From NCBI RefSeq assembly GCF_900129765.1, contig NZ_FQWU01000001.1, forward strand, positions 1,426,001-1,490,000: a DNA stretch of 64,000 nt, given 5' to 3'. Shown piece after piece: positions 48,498-57,500 of the stretch. Numbering within the stretch: position 1 is the stretch's first letter; each line of letters opens with the position of its first letter. The translations under genes and the position numbers were made by a program. A model generated the notes under the pieces. It did not search any database, had not been told where the DNA came from, and saw only the letters and a list, made by a program, of their open reading frames with translations. The stretch comes from Massilia sp. CF038. GTDB lineage: Bacteria > Pseudomonadota > Gammaproteobacteria > Burkholderiales > Burkholderiaceae_D.

Positions 48498-49487
48498 ATG
48501 GAACACTTCATTTATCGCACCGCCAATGGCCGCCTGGTGCGTGAGGCGCAGCTTGTACAGCCCCTGCCGGCGGGATATGTGCGGCTGCGCATCGGCGCCA
48601 TCGCGCTCAATTTCCGCGACCTGTACATTGTGCGCGGCAACGCTTCCCGGCCGCGCGTGGACGGCTGCATTCCTTTCACCGACGCGGCCGGCACGATCGA
48701 CGCGGTGGGGGCTGGCGTCACCCGCTTCACGCCCGGCGCGCGCGCCTCTACCACGGTACTGCCCGCCTGGATCGATGGTCCGCTGTCGGCCGCCGCCTTT
48801 TCGGCCGGCGCGCCCGGTGTGTTCGCCAGCAGCATTGATGTGCACGAAAGTACCCTGGTGCCTTCGCCGGACTACCTGAGCGACGCGCAGGCCGCGACCT
48901 TGCCGGTGGCTGCGCTAACGGCCTGGCATGCGGTCGTTGAATTGGGCGCACTGCGTGCGGGGGACACGGTCGTGGTGCAAACGACAGGCGGCGTGGCACT
49001 GTTTGCCATTCAGTTTGCCGTGGCGCTGGGCGCGAGAGTGATCGTGGTCGGGCGTTCGCCGGAAAAGCTGGAGAAAGCGCATGCGCTGGGCGCTGCCGCC
49101 ACCATCAATACCAGCCAGACGCCCGACTGGGAGCAGGCTGTGCTGGCGCTGACCGCAGGTGCCGGTGCCAGGCTGGTGCTGGATATGGGGCTGGACGATT
49201 CGCTGCGCCGCTCGGTACGGGCCGCGGCCTTCGAAGGCACCGTGGCCGTGATTGGCGTGGTCCAGCAGCAAAGCAATTTGCTCGATATTTACCCGGTGAT
49301 GAACAAGAACCTGCGCTTGCGTGGCGTTGAAACGGGCTCGCGCAGCATGTTCGAACGCATGGCCAGCTTTCTGCAGGCGCAGCGCATCGTGCCGGTCATT
49401 GCTGCGCAGTTTGCCGCAGACCAGGCTGAGCAGGCGCTGGACTGTCTAAGTGAAAGCCCGTTCGGCAAAGTGGTGCTGAGGATGTGA
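48498..49487 (+). CDS. MDR-family NAD(P)-dependent alcohol dehydrogenase-like protein
   Basis: A 329-residue zinc-free MDR protein. RLRIGAIALNFRDLYIVRG and PFTDAAGTIDAVGAGVTRF form the GroES-like part; the cofactor loop is VVQTTGGVALFAIQFAVALGA near 160, then VIVVGRSPEKLEKAHALGA. Ends with FGKVVLRM as in quinone-oxidoreductase-like members. Zinc ligands are absent. AGGAGG lies eight bases before ATG 48498, which supports this start over a longer open frame. It is divergent from a LysR gene. Substrate unknown. Confidence 0.9.
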   Translation: MEHFIYRTANGRLVREAQLVQPLPAGYVRLRIGAIALNFRDLYIVRGNASRPRVDGCIPFTDAAGTIDAVGAGVTRFTPGARASTTVLPAWIDGPLSAAAFSAGAPGVFASSIDVHESTLVPSPDYLSDAQAATLPVAALTAWHAVVELGALRAGDTVVVQTTGGVALFAIQFAVALGARVIVVGRSPEKLEKAHALGAAATINTSQTPDWEQAVLALTAGAGARLVLDMGLDDSLRRSVRAAAFEGTVAVIGVVQQQSNLLDIYPVMNKNLRLRGVETGSRSMFERMASFLQAQRIVPVIAAQFAADQAEQALDCLSESPFGKVVLRM

Positions 49488-49572
49488 GGGGCGGGGTTGA
49501 ACTGTGCGGGCGGGGGCGAGTCTGAGCTAATGGTCAAGGTCAGTTCCATCCAACTTAGCCGGAGAGCACCTC

Positions 49573-50709
49573 ATGAACAACAACAAGGCGTTGAATCGCA
49601 TTGTCTGCCGCCTTTGGGCGGCCTTCGGTCTGGGCGCGCTGGCATTGCAAGCTGCGGCGGCGCCGGTGGTGTATCTGGCGGGCGACTCCACTGTCATGAG
49701 CTATGGCAGCGGCAATGCACCACAGCAGGGCTGGGGCGGCCGTCTGTCCGCCTTGTTTGGGGCCGGGGTCAGCTTCAGCAATCGCGCCATCGGCGGGCGC
49801 AGCAGCAAAAGCTTTGTTGATGAAGGGCGCCTGGCCGCCATTGTGACGGCCATCCGGCCCGGTGACTATCTGTTCGTCCAGTTCGGTCATAACGACGATT
49901 ACAGCGACCCGCGCCTGCATACCGATCCCTTCACCACCTACAAAACCTATCTGGGCAAGTATGTCGACCAAGCCCGTGGCGCCGGCGCCGTACCGGTGCT
50001 GGTCACCCCCATGGCGCGGCGCCATATCGATGGTGCTGGCCGGTTCATCAACGATTTCGTCGACCGCGTAAGCGCCATCCGGCAGCTGGCAGCGGAAAAG
50101 CAGGTGGCGCTGATCGATCTGAACGACAAGAGCCTGGCCTTTTACCGCCAAATTGGCGTGGCTGCCACGACCGATGTCTTTCTGTGGCTGGCGCCAGGCG
50201 CGTATGCCAAATTTCCCAACGGCGTGCACGACATTACCCACTTCCAGGAGTACGGCGCAGCGCAGCTGGCCCGCTTCGTCAGCGAAGGCATCGAAGAAAA
50301 CCGGCTCGGCATCCGCAGCCTGATCGGGGCGGTGGCGTATCCGGCCGAGGCGGGCTTGCTGGCGGGGGCGGGCACCGTGCGCGAGCGGGCTTATGCGGGC
50401 TGGCAGGGTAGCGGCTATGTCAATTTTCCGCGCAGCGGTGGCAGCTTGACGATGTCGAATGTGAACGGCAAAAGTGGGGGTATGCGGACCTTGCGCATTC
50501 GCTTTGCCAACGGCAGCGCCAGCGCCCGAAGCGGGCAGCTGGTGGTCAATGGCAGCACCAGCAATATCAGCTTTCGTCCCAGCGGGGGCTGGACCACCTG
50601 GGTCACGCAGGATGTGCCGGTGGCGCTCGTCAGCGGCACGGGCAATGCCATCAGCCTCAAGTCGACCGGTGCCGATCTGGCCAATGTCGATACGCTGACC
50701 GTGCTGTAG
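49573..50709 (+). CDS. Secreted SGNH esterase (rhamnogalacturonan acetylesterase-like) with CBM-like domain
   Basis: A 378-residue secreted protein: signal peptide (about 1-29, LALQAAAAPVV), then an SGNH/GDSL hydrolase with block I AGDSTVMSYG (catalytic Ser), FSNRAIGGRSS (Gly), FVQFGHNDD (Asn) and GVHDITHFQEYGA (Asp-His), the rhamnogalacturonan acetylesterase (CE12) pattern. Residues 255-378 (AEAGLLAGAG, YAGWQGSGYVNF, GQLVVNGST, ANVDTLTVL) look like a CBM35/CBM6 carbohydrate-binding domain. It would remove acetyl groups from plant cell-wall pectin. It stands alone. Confidence 0.88.
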   Translation: MNNNKALNRIVCRLWAAFGLGALALQAAAAPVVYLAGDSTVMSYGSGNAPQQGWGGRLSALFGAGVSFSNRAIGGRSSKSFVDEGRLAAIVTAIRPGDYLFVQFGHNDDYSDPRLHTDPFTTYKTYLGKYVDQARGAGAVPVLVTPMARRHIDGAGRFINDFVDRVSAIRQLAAEKQVALIDLNDKSLAFYRQIGVAATTDVFLWLAPGAYAKFPNGVHDITHFQEYGAAQLARFVSEGIEENRLGIRSLIGAVAYPAEAGLLAGAGTVRERAYAGWQGSGYVNFPRSGGSLTMSNVNGKSGGMRTLRIRFANGSASARSGQLVVNGSTSNISFRPSGGWTTWVTQDVPVALVSGTGNAISLKSTGADLANVDTLTVL

Positions 50710-50810
50710 GCTGGCGTGGGAACGGCGGCCTTATATTGTGCAAATTAATTTGAACATTTGGGCCAGTGGCGCGATACTGCATTGCATCCCATGCTAGATA
50801 AGGACCGATC

Positions 50811-51104
50811 ATGCGCATCCCCTCGCTTGCTTCCCTCATGCTCCTGCTGGCCGTTGCGGGCAACGCGGCCGCCATGGGCGCGCCACCCGATCGCGGGCCT
50901 GGCAAACAGACCACGTCGCCCCCGGGCCCACCAAGCGAGCAGCGCGCGGCCCCAGGCAAGGGCAGCATGGATGCCATGTCCGACGCCCGCCAGCAGCAGT
51001 TGAAAGCGAACCAGGACCGCCGTGCAAAGGCGCAGGAGACCCTGTCAAATCTGCAGAAAAAGAGCGCTGAGACGGGGAAAAGCACGGTCGATAACATGAA
51101 ATAG
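50811..51104 (+). CDS. Small secreted hypothetical protein
   Basis: A 97-residue protein with a signal peptide (LASLMLLLAVAGNAAA, about 1-21), then a Pro/Gly/Gln-rich stretch and a charged helical end (KANQDRRAKAQETLSNLQKK). The start has AAGGA seven bases upstream. No known family is recognised. The gene after it is 124 bases away; that gap holds nothing notable. Confidence 0.65.
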   Translation: MRIPSLASLMLLLAVAGNAAAMGAPPDRGPGKQTTSPPGPPSEQRAAPGKGSMDAMSDARQQQLKANQDRRAKAQETLSNLQKKSAETGKSTVDNMK

Positions 51105-51228
51105 CGGGCAGGGCGTTGCTGCGAAGCCGTTCTTTTGGGCACAGACAGTGCACTTGGCGTGCGAGGTCGTGTAAGCTGAGGCCGCCCAACAGGGCAATGT
51201 GCTTCCGTAAACATAGCCAACCCCATTC

Positions 51229-53088
51229 ATGCAAAGCTTGCCCCCCTTTCCGCGCCTGAGCGCCAATTCCGTTGTTTCTGCCACCTGCATCCTGGCGCTG
51301 CTGCATTTCGGGCGCGATTTTCTCGAGCCACTGGCGCTGGCGCTGATCCTCAGTCTGGTCATCGCGCCTCTGATCCGCATGCTCAGCCGCACGGGACTGC
51401 CGCATTTGCCGGCCACGCTGATTTCGGTGCTGATCGGCGCGGTGGGGATTGTCGGCATCAGCGTCGTCATCGGCGCGCAGCTGGTGGCGGTGACGGCTGA
51501 TTTGCCGCAGTACAGCGTGGCGATACAGTCCAAGCTGGAAAAAGTGAGGGAATTGACTGAGCGGCCGTTCGCCCGTATCGAGGCCGACCTCAAAGCCGTG
51601 GTGCCCGGCGCCACACGCGGCAGCCTGGTGATCAACAGCGCGGGCACCAAACTGGTGGCGGGGCAGGTGCGCCCGGTACCGGTGGAGATTCACGTGCCCC
51701 AGGCCACCGCCACCGATACGCTCACGCGGCTGCTGTCGGTGGTGTCGGGCCCGATTGGCGAGGCGGGGCTGGTGCTGGTGCTGATGGTGTTCATTTTGCT
51801 GGAACACGAGTCACTGCGCGACCGCATCGTACGCCTGACCGGGAACGCCGAAGTGGGGCGCACCATGCGCGCGCTGGGTGACGCTACCGACGGCGTGTCG
51901 CGCTTCTTCTTTTCCCAGTTCGTGGTCAACCTGGTGTTTGGCACGGTGATCGGCGGCGGCCTGTGGCTGGCCGGCGTGCCGCACGCCGCCTTGTTTGGCG
52001 CCTTGAGCGGTCTGCTGCGCTTTGTGCCCTATCTGGGCGCGCTGGTCGCAGGGGCCGTAATCGCCCTGTTTGTGGCAGCCATTGACGACGGCTGGTCGGT
52101 GGCCATCTTCTGCGTGGCCATGTACACGGCGCTGGAACTGCTGGTGGCCAATGTGGTCGAGCCCAAGGTGTACGGGCACAGTTCCGGCCTGTCGCCCCTG
52201 GCGGTGATTGTCTCTGCGCTGTTCTGGGGGGCGCTATGGGGACCGGTCGGGCTGCTCATTTCCACGCCGCTGACGCTGTGTCTTGTTGTGACGGGGCGCC
52301 ACGTACAGGCATTGGAACCAATCTCGATTCTGCTGTCCGATATGCCGATCGTGAATGCGGCCCAGCGCTTCTACCACCGTATTTTGCTGGGCGAGTCGGA
52401 GCTGATCATTCGCGACGCGCTGGTCTACCTGAAGCAGTTCAGCTTTGCCTCTTACTGCGACAACGTCCTGCTGCCAGGATTGGCGCTGGGGGTGGATGAA
52501 TTCGACGCCGGTAAAATCGAAAAATCACAGCAGAACAATATCCGTTCCAGTATCGCGGCGCTGGCCGCGACCATCATCCCGGCGGCAGGCGCGCCCTTGC
52601 GTCGGCCGTTGCGCAAGGCGGCTGCGGGCACTGAAGGCAACGTCGGTGCGCACCTGCGCAAACTGCGTCAGGCCCACCTGGAACGCTGGCAGGGTTCACT
52701 TGATGTGCCGGCCCGTTCGATCGTGCTGTGCGCCGGGCTACCCACCGAACGCGATGAACTGCTCAATGAACTGTTTGTGCTGGCCCTGCGCGAAGCGGGC
52801 ATTGATGCGCGCAGCGCCTCGCCGGACAACCGCGACGACAAGCCGGACGGCGCCAACGATCTGGTGGCGATGGTATTCCTCAGTTATCCGCTGGCCGAGT
52901 CACTGGCAGCATGGCAGGAGATGGCGCAGCATTTGCGCGCCAATCTGCCCAATGCCATGCTGATCACCATGCGCCTGCTGGGTGAAGGCGAAGACGCGAA
53001 AGAAGCGGTCGTCGCAAAAAGCGTCGACACGGTGCTGCATTCGTTTGAAGAGGGTGTCGAATTCGTGCTGCCGGACCGCACCGGCTAA
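51229..53088 (+). CDS. AI-2E-family (PerM-type) permease with long C-terminal soluble domain
   Basis: A 619-residue protein. The first 360 residues have the AI-2E family pattern of eight helices: FLEPLALALILSLVIAPLI, the central FVVNLVFGTVIGGGLWLAGV, FGALSGLLRFVPYLGALVAG, and the ending YGHSSGLSPLAVIVSALFWG. Usual members are 340-390 residues, so about 230 residues are extra. The extra part (from about 365) is soluble, with LPGLALGVDEFDAG and ARSIVLCAGLPTERDELLNELFVLAL, and looks like a Rossmann-type alpha/beta domain. Membership in the family does not prove autoinducer-2 transport; a general efflux or ion role is equally possible. It stands alone and is convergent with the hemolysin III gene. 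Confidence 0.87.
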   Translation: MQSLPPFPRLSANSVVSATCILALLHFGRDFLEPLALALILSLVIAPLIRMLSRTGLPHLPATLISVLIGAVGIVGISVVIGAQLVAVTADLPQYSVAIQSKLEKVRELTERPFARIEADLKAVVPGATRGSLVINSAGTKLVAGQVRPVPVEIHVPQATATDTLTRLLSVVSGPIGEAGLVLVLMVFILLEHESLRDRIVRLTGNAEVGRTMRALGDATDGVSRFFFSQFVVNLVFGTVIGGGLWLAGVPHAALFGALSGLLRFVPYLGALVAGAVIALFVAAIDDGWSVAIFCVAMYTALELLVANVVEPKVYGHSSGLSPLAVIVSALFWGALWGPVGLLISTPLTLCLVVTGRHVQALEPISILLSDMPIVNAAQRFYHRILLGESELIIRDALVYLKQFSFASYCDNVLLPGLALGVDEFDAGKIEKSQQNNIRSSIAALAATIIPAAGAPLRRPLRKAAAGTEGNVGAHLRKLRQAHLERWQGSLDVPARSIVLCAGLPTERDELLNELFVLALREAGIDARSASPDNRDDKPDGANDLVAMVFLSYPLAESLAAWQEMAQHLRANLPNAMLITMRLLGEGEDAKEAVVAKSVDTVLHSFEEGVEFVLPDRTG

Positions 53089-53706
53089 CTACAGAACGTA
53101 GAACAGGATCGTGAAGTAGTGCAGGGCGCTGCCGCCAATGACGAACAAATGCCAGATCCCGTGGGCGTGGCGTAGCCGGTCATCAAGCACGTAGAACACG
53201 ATGCCGACGGTGTACACCACGCCGCCGGCGGCCAGCCACGCGAAGCCGGCCGTGCCCAATGCTGCGTGCAGGGGAATCAGGGCCGCCAGTGCCGCCCAGC
53301 CCATGACCAGGTAAATCGCCAGCGATAACTTGCGCGCGCCGCCATTGGGCCGCATTTCCTGCAGCACGCCCAGGATGGCCAGGCCCCACACCACGGCCAG
53401 CAGCGGCCAGCCCCAGGTCTCGCGCAGGGAGACCAGACAAAATGGGGTATAGCTGCCTGCGATGAGCAGGTAAATTCCATGATGATCCAGCTTTTGCAGC
53501 AGCTGCTTGGCCGGACCGCGCACGCTGTGATACAGGGTGGATGCGCTGTACAGCAAAATCAAGGTGGCACCGTACACGGCAACGCTGGTGATGGCCCAGG
53601 CGTCGCCTGCGGTGGCGGCTGTGACCAGCAAGACCACCGTACCTGCGACGGCCAGCAAGGCGCCGACCAGGTGGGTCCATGCGTTCAGTTTTTCTCCGTG
53701 ATACAT
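53089..53706 (-). CDS. Hemolysin III family (YqfA/TrhA-like) membrane protein
   Basis: A 205-residue protein with seven membrane helices. YHGEKLNAWTHLVGALLA, YSASTLYHSVRG, KLDHHGIYLLIAGSYTPFCL and RLRHAHGIWHLFVIGGSALHY carry the conserved His, Asp and Ser pattern of the PAQR/hemolysin III superfamily. ATG at 53706 (GGGAG six bases upstream) is chosen over an upstream TTG. The name comes from a Bacillus protein; in Gram-negative bacteria it is linked to membrane lipid/energy homeostasis, not haemolysis. Its stop abuts the convergent permease gene. Confidence 0.9.
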   Translation of the reverse strand: MYHGEKLNAWTHLVGALLAVAGTVVLLVTAATAGDAWAITSVAVYGATLILLYSASTLYHSVRGPAKQLLQKLDHHGIYLLIAGSYTPFCLVSLRETWGWPLLAVVWGLAILGVLQEMRPNGGARKLSLAIYLVMGWAALAALIPLHAALGTAGFAWLAAGGVVYTVGIVFYVLDDRLRHAHGIWHLFVIGGSALHYFTILFYVL

Positions 53707-53763
53707 CGATGCTCCCAATTGAATAGCGGGACCATTGTAGTCGATGACGTCGCGCCCGACTCC

Positions 53764-54093
53764 TTACCTGGCGGCCGGGGCGACAGGCTCGATCAGTACC
53801 AGCTTGCCCGTCTTCGGATCGCGGAACACTTCGCCAACCCGGTCGTAGCCGTTGCCGTTGTGGGCTGTGCCGCTGGCCGGCTGGGTGATTTCCTGGCCTT
53901 TTTCGACCGGCTTGGGTGCCTTCAGCGCGCTCTGGGTGCCGGCGGCGAGGGCTGCGATCAGACCGCAGGCAAATACCAGCATGACGTCCACCAGGTTGAC
54001 CAGGCTGGCGCGCGGATCTTCATCACTGTCGTCGAAACGCGCATCCAGGCGTGAATACAGGCGCAGTGTCTTGCGGCTTGGCGGGGTGCTCAC
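53764..54093 (-). CDS. DUF2149 protein, ExbD/TolR-like
   Basis: A 109-residue protein. One membrane helix at about 30-50 in LVNLVDVMLVFACGLIAAL, where Asp in NLVDVMLV matches the proton-carrying Asp of ExbD/TolR proteins; the rest (KPVEKGQEITQP, GKLVLIEPV) is periplasmic. Published family placement is DUF2149, usually next to ExbB-like and CobN-like genes. It likely forms a proton-driven pair with the preceding gene, with which it overlaps by four bases. It is HmuU-like in position. Confidence 0.87.
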   Translation of the reverse strand: MSTPPSRKTLRLYSRLDARFDDSDEDPRASLVNLVDVMLVFACGLIAALAAGTQSALKAPKPVEKGQEITQPASGTAHNGNGYDRVGEVFRDPKTGKLVLIEPVAPAAR

Positions 54094-54530
54094 GCTGCCG
54101 CCTCCATCGCTTCGAGTGTCTCTTCGTACCAGCGGCGGCGCAGTTTGCCGATCACCAGGCCGCCAATGCCGGCCACCAGGCCAAGCACGGTGGCGTCAAA
54201 GGCGACGGTGACGGCGCTGGCCAGTTGGGCCGGATCGCCTTTGCCAAGAGCGGCCAGGCCGGGCCCGAGCGGAATGATGGTGGCCATCAGGCCCAGCATC
54301 GGCGGGATCCGCGCCAGCAGGTCGGCGCGTTCGAGCCGGTGGCGCGCGATTGCCTGCACCTTGGCCATGTCGCCGGTGCTGCGCAGACGGGCCAGGCCGA
54401 ACCAGCGCTCGCCGGCGGCGATACCTGCTTCAATAACGGCGATGGCGCAGGCCAGCAACAGCGCTGCCAGTGCTGGTGTAAGTAGCCAGGTCACTGCATC
54501 GTGCAGCCAGCTGAAAGAAAAAGCACTCAT
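54090..54530 (-). CDS. MotA/TolQ/ExbB-like proton channel protein
   Basis: A 146-residue protein with three membrane helices: TPALAALLLACAIAVIEAGI, then LARIPPMLGLMATIIPLGPG (the conserved TolQ/ExbB proton-channel region) and VTVAFDATVLGLVAGIGGLV, ending in a cytoplasmic KLRRRWYEE tail. It is shorter than ExbB/TolQ (about 240), as usual for the copies next to CobN-like genes. Start is taken at ATG 54530, which overlaps the chelatase stop by four bases. It probably uses the proton gradient to power the chelatase or receptor complex. HmuT-like in position. Confidence 0.88.
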   Translation of the reverse strand: MSAFSFSWLHDAVTWLLTPALAALLLACAIAVIEAGIAAGERWFGLARLRSTGDMAKVQAIARHRLERADLLARIPPMLGLMATIIPLGPGLAALGKGDPAQLASAVTVAFDATVLGLVAGIGGLVIGKLRRRWYEETLEAMEAAA

Positions 54531-57500
54531 GAAAACTCCTGTTTTTGAAATTGGGGGACGTGCTGGCCCCGCCATAGTCCCAGCGCAAACAGCGCCAGGG
54601 ATGCCGCGAGCAGCGAAAGAATGGTGACAGTGCGGCTGACGACGTCGACCGGGGCGACGGCCGTCTCGGTCAGCTCGTAGTAGCGTGGTGCCGGCGCTGC
54701 TGCGGCCCCGCCTGGCGCGGCGGGACTGTGCTCCGACGCAGCCGGTCTTTGACCGGCAGGCTGCTGGCGCTGGCCTGCTGCTGCGCTGTCGGCAGGCAGC
54801 GTTTCACCACGCGCCTTGGCCAGCGTCACGCCCAATGCTCTGGCGTCGGCCGCCTCCAGTTGCGGCGCCAGCCACTGCCACATCGGGTGGTCGGGCGCCG
54901 CGTGTCCGCTGCCTGGCAGACCGTTCCTGGCCACCAGCTGCGCCAGCTCGCCGCCCATTTTCTTGATGGTGGCAGCGTCTGTCTTCCAGTAGCCTTTTTC
55001 GGCAGCGACCATGAAAATGGCCAGCATGTGCGCCTTGACGTGAGCGTTATGATCCTTGCCCAGAAATTGGGGCAGGCCCAGTTGCTGGGAGTCGTCGAAG
55101 TACACGGCCTTGACTTCATCCCAGGCCCAGTTCTTGACCAGGTCTGGCCGCGTGACCTGCCAGCCCCACAAGTTCTCCAGGAATTCCTGTCCCATGGTGC
55201 GCGCGCCTGCGTAGCCGTGACCCATCAGGGGTTTGAGCCAGGCTGGATTGAGAAAGCGTCCGCGCAGTTCGCCCAGCAGGGCGGTGGTGAGCGGCTCCAC
55301 ATCGGCCCGGCCAGGCTCGGCGTGCTGCAGGATCAGCGCCTCGGGCGGGTGGCCGGTACGTCCCTCGATTGCCAGCGACAGGCCGCCCAGGTAGTCGAAG
55401 GCGTCGTTGTTGTCGAGCAGGCCGTACAGATTGCTGGCACGGCCGTGATAAGTGCGGGCGATGCCATCGAGCGCGCTGTCAAAGGCCGCGTGGTTCGCTT
55501 CACCGCTTTCGTCCAGGCCGTAGGCGTGCCCCATGCGATTGCGGTAGGCGCGCCCGATCTCGTCGCGCTCGCGCCATGCGCCCGAGCGCTCGGTCAACCG
55601 GTTCACCCCAGTGCCATACGCGCCCGGGGCATCACCAAAGATGCGCTGGGCGGCGGCGCGGCCCGCATCCACGCTGGCCATGCCGCCATCCTGCAACGCG
55701 CGCTGGCGCACCAGCCACTCGCGCGCAACGCGGTTGTCGGCCGGCGCTTCGCTGCCCCACGCGGCGGTGGGCACGGGGGCCAGGGCCGCGCTCAAGGCGT
55801 CTTTCAGTTCAGGGTGCTGCGCGGTTAGCGTGTTGGCCGACGCCGCCAGCGACAGGCGTCCTGCACGGTCGATCAGGTTGATCAGGTTGGGGTACAGATC
55901 GCGGAACAATCCGGAGGTGGTAACCAGCACATCGCGCCGGACGGCGCCCGGCTTGAGCCGCACGTCGGTAACGATGCCGCGCGCATTCCAGACCGGTTCC
56001 GCACCCATCAGCGACAGGGCAAAGGCCACCATCACGCCTTCGTCGCGCACCGCGTCGGACGCCCACAAAATAATGCCCTCGCTGCCTTGGCCCGATTTGT
56101 CGCGCGCGGCTGCCTTTAGCGCCATTTTTTCACCGAGCCCGTAGCCCAGCCGGGTGGGCAGAATATCGCCGTCGACAGCGTGGAAATTGCGGCCCGTGGG
56201 CAGCGCGTCTGGCGAGCGCAATGGATCGTTGCCCTTGCCCGGTGCGACATAGCGGCCATCGAGTCCGGCCAGCAGACCCAGCATCTCCAGACGGGGCGAA
56301 TCGGCCAGCTTGCGGCTGACCGCGGGGTCGTCGATGCCGCCTTTTTTCATCGAGCCAAGCATCAGATCAAGCGAGGCCTGATTCCAGGGCCGGCCAAAAA
56401 TGTGCAGACCAAAGGGCATGAATTTTTCCTGCAGCTTGGTCAGGTAGTGGCCCACTTCGTGCGCCAGCAAGTCATCGTCTGCCGCTTCAAAGCCAATGCC
56501 GCGCACTTCCAGCACGTCCGCCATCGACGCTTCCAGCTCGGCTTTCAGGTTCAGTGCCACGACCTGTTCGCGCATGCCCTGCGCGGCCTGCGCCTTGAGC
56601 GACTCGGACGACGCCGATTCAAAGCTTTCCACTGCCTGGCGCAAGGTCAGCAGCTGGTCGTACAGCGGGGTGGTGGCGAGTGGCGGCGTGAGGTGGTCGA
56701 CAATCACCGCCAAGCCGCGCCGCTTGGCCTGCGTGCCTTCACCGACGCCGTCCACGATATAGGGATAGACGCCGGGCAGGTCGGCGGCAATCAGGCTGGG
56801 ATAGTCGTCCGCGCTCAGCCCAACGGCTTTGCCGGGCAAAAACTCATAAGTCGAATGGCGGCCCACGTGCACCATGGCGTCGGCCTTGAAACGGTCGCGC
56901 AGCCAATGGTAGTAGGCCAGGTACTGGTGCGGCGGGGTGACGCTGGTATTGGCGTGCAGGAGTTCTTCGTCCACTTCCCAGCCGCGCGGCGGCTGCGGGC
57001 CAATGAACACATTGCCAAACACCAGACCAGGCACCAGCAGCTTGCCGCTGTCGACCATGATTTTTCCGGGCGCCGGGCCCCAGCCTTTCAAACCCTCGAT
57101 GCCGTAGCCGGTGATGCGGTCCTTGGTGGCGCCCAATGTGGCGCAGCGGCGCGTCGGCTGGTCTGCCAGGCAGGCCTGGTAGCCTGCCTCCAGTGCGCGC
57201 AGGTCGGCAATGGCTTCCAGGCGGCGCGGGTGGGCGGCGCCTTCCACCAGGTGGTGCAGTTCCTTGAGAATGGCGTTGGCGCGTTTGCGTCCGACCGCGC
57301 GTTCGTTGGCCGCTTCCGCTTCCAGTACCTCGGCATGCAGGCGGCCCAGCGGTCCGCTGGTCATTTCGCCCTGAATGCGCGGCGCCAGCGTGGCGAACCA
57401 GCGTGCGTAATCTGCAGCGCTGACCGAATTGACCGAGCCGCTCAGTTCGCGCAGGGCGGCCCTGTCTTCGGGCAGATTGACCCCGTGCGCCATGATCCGG

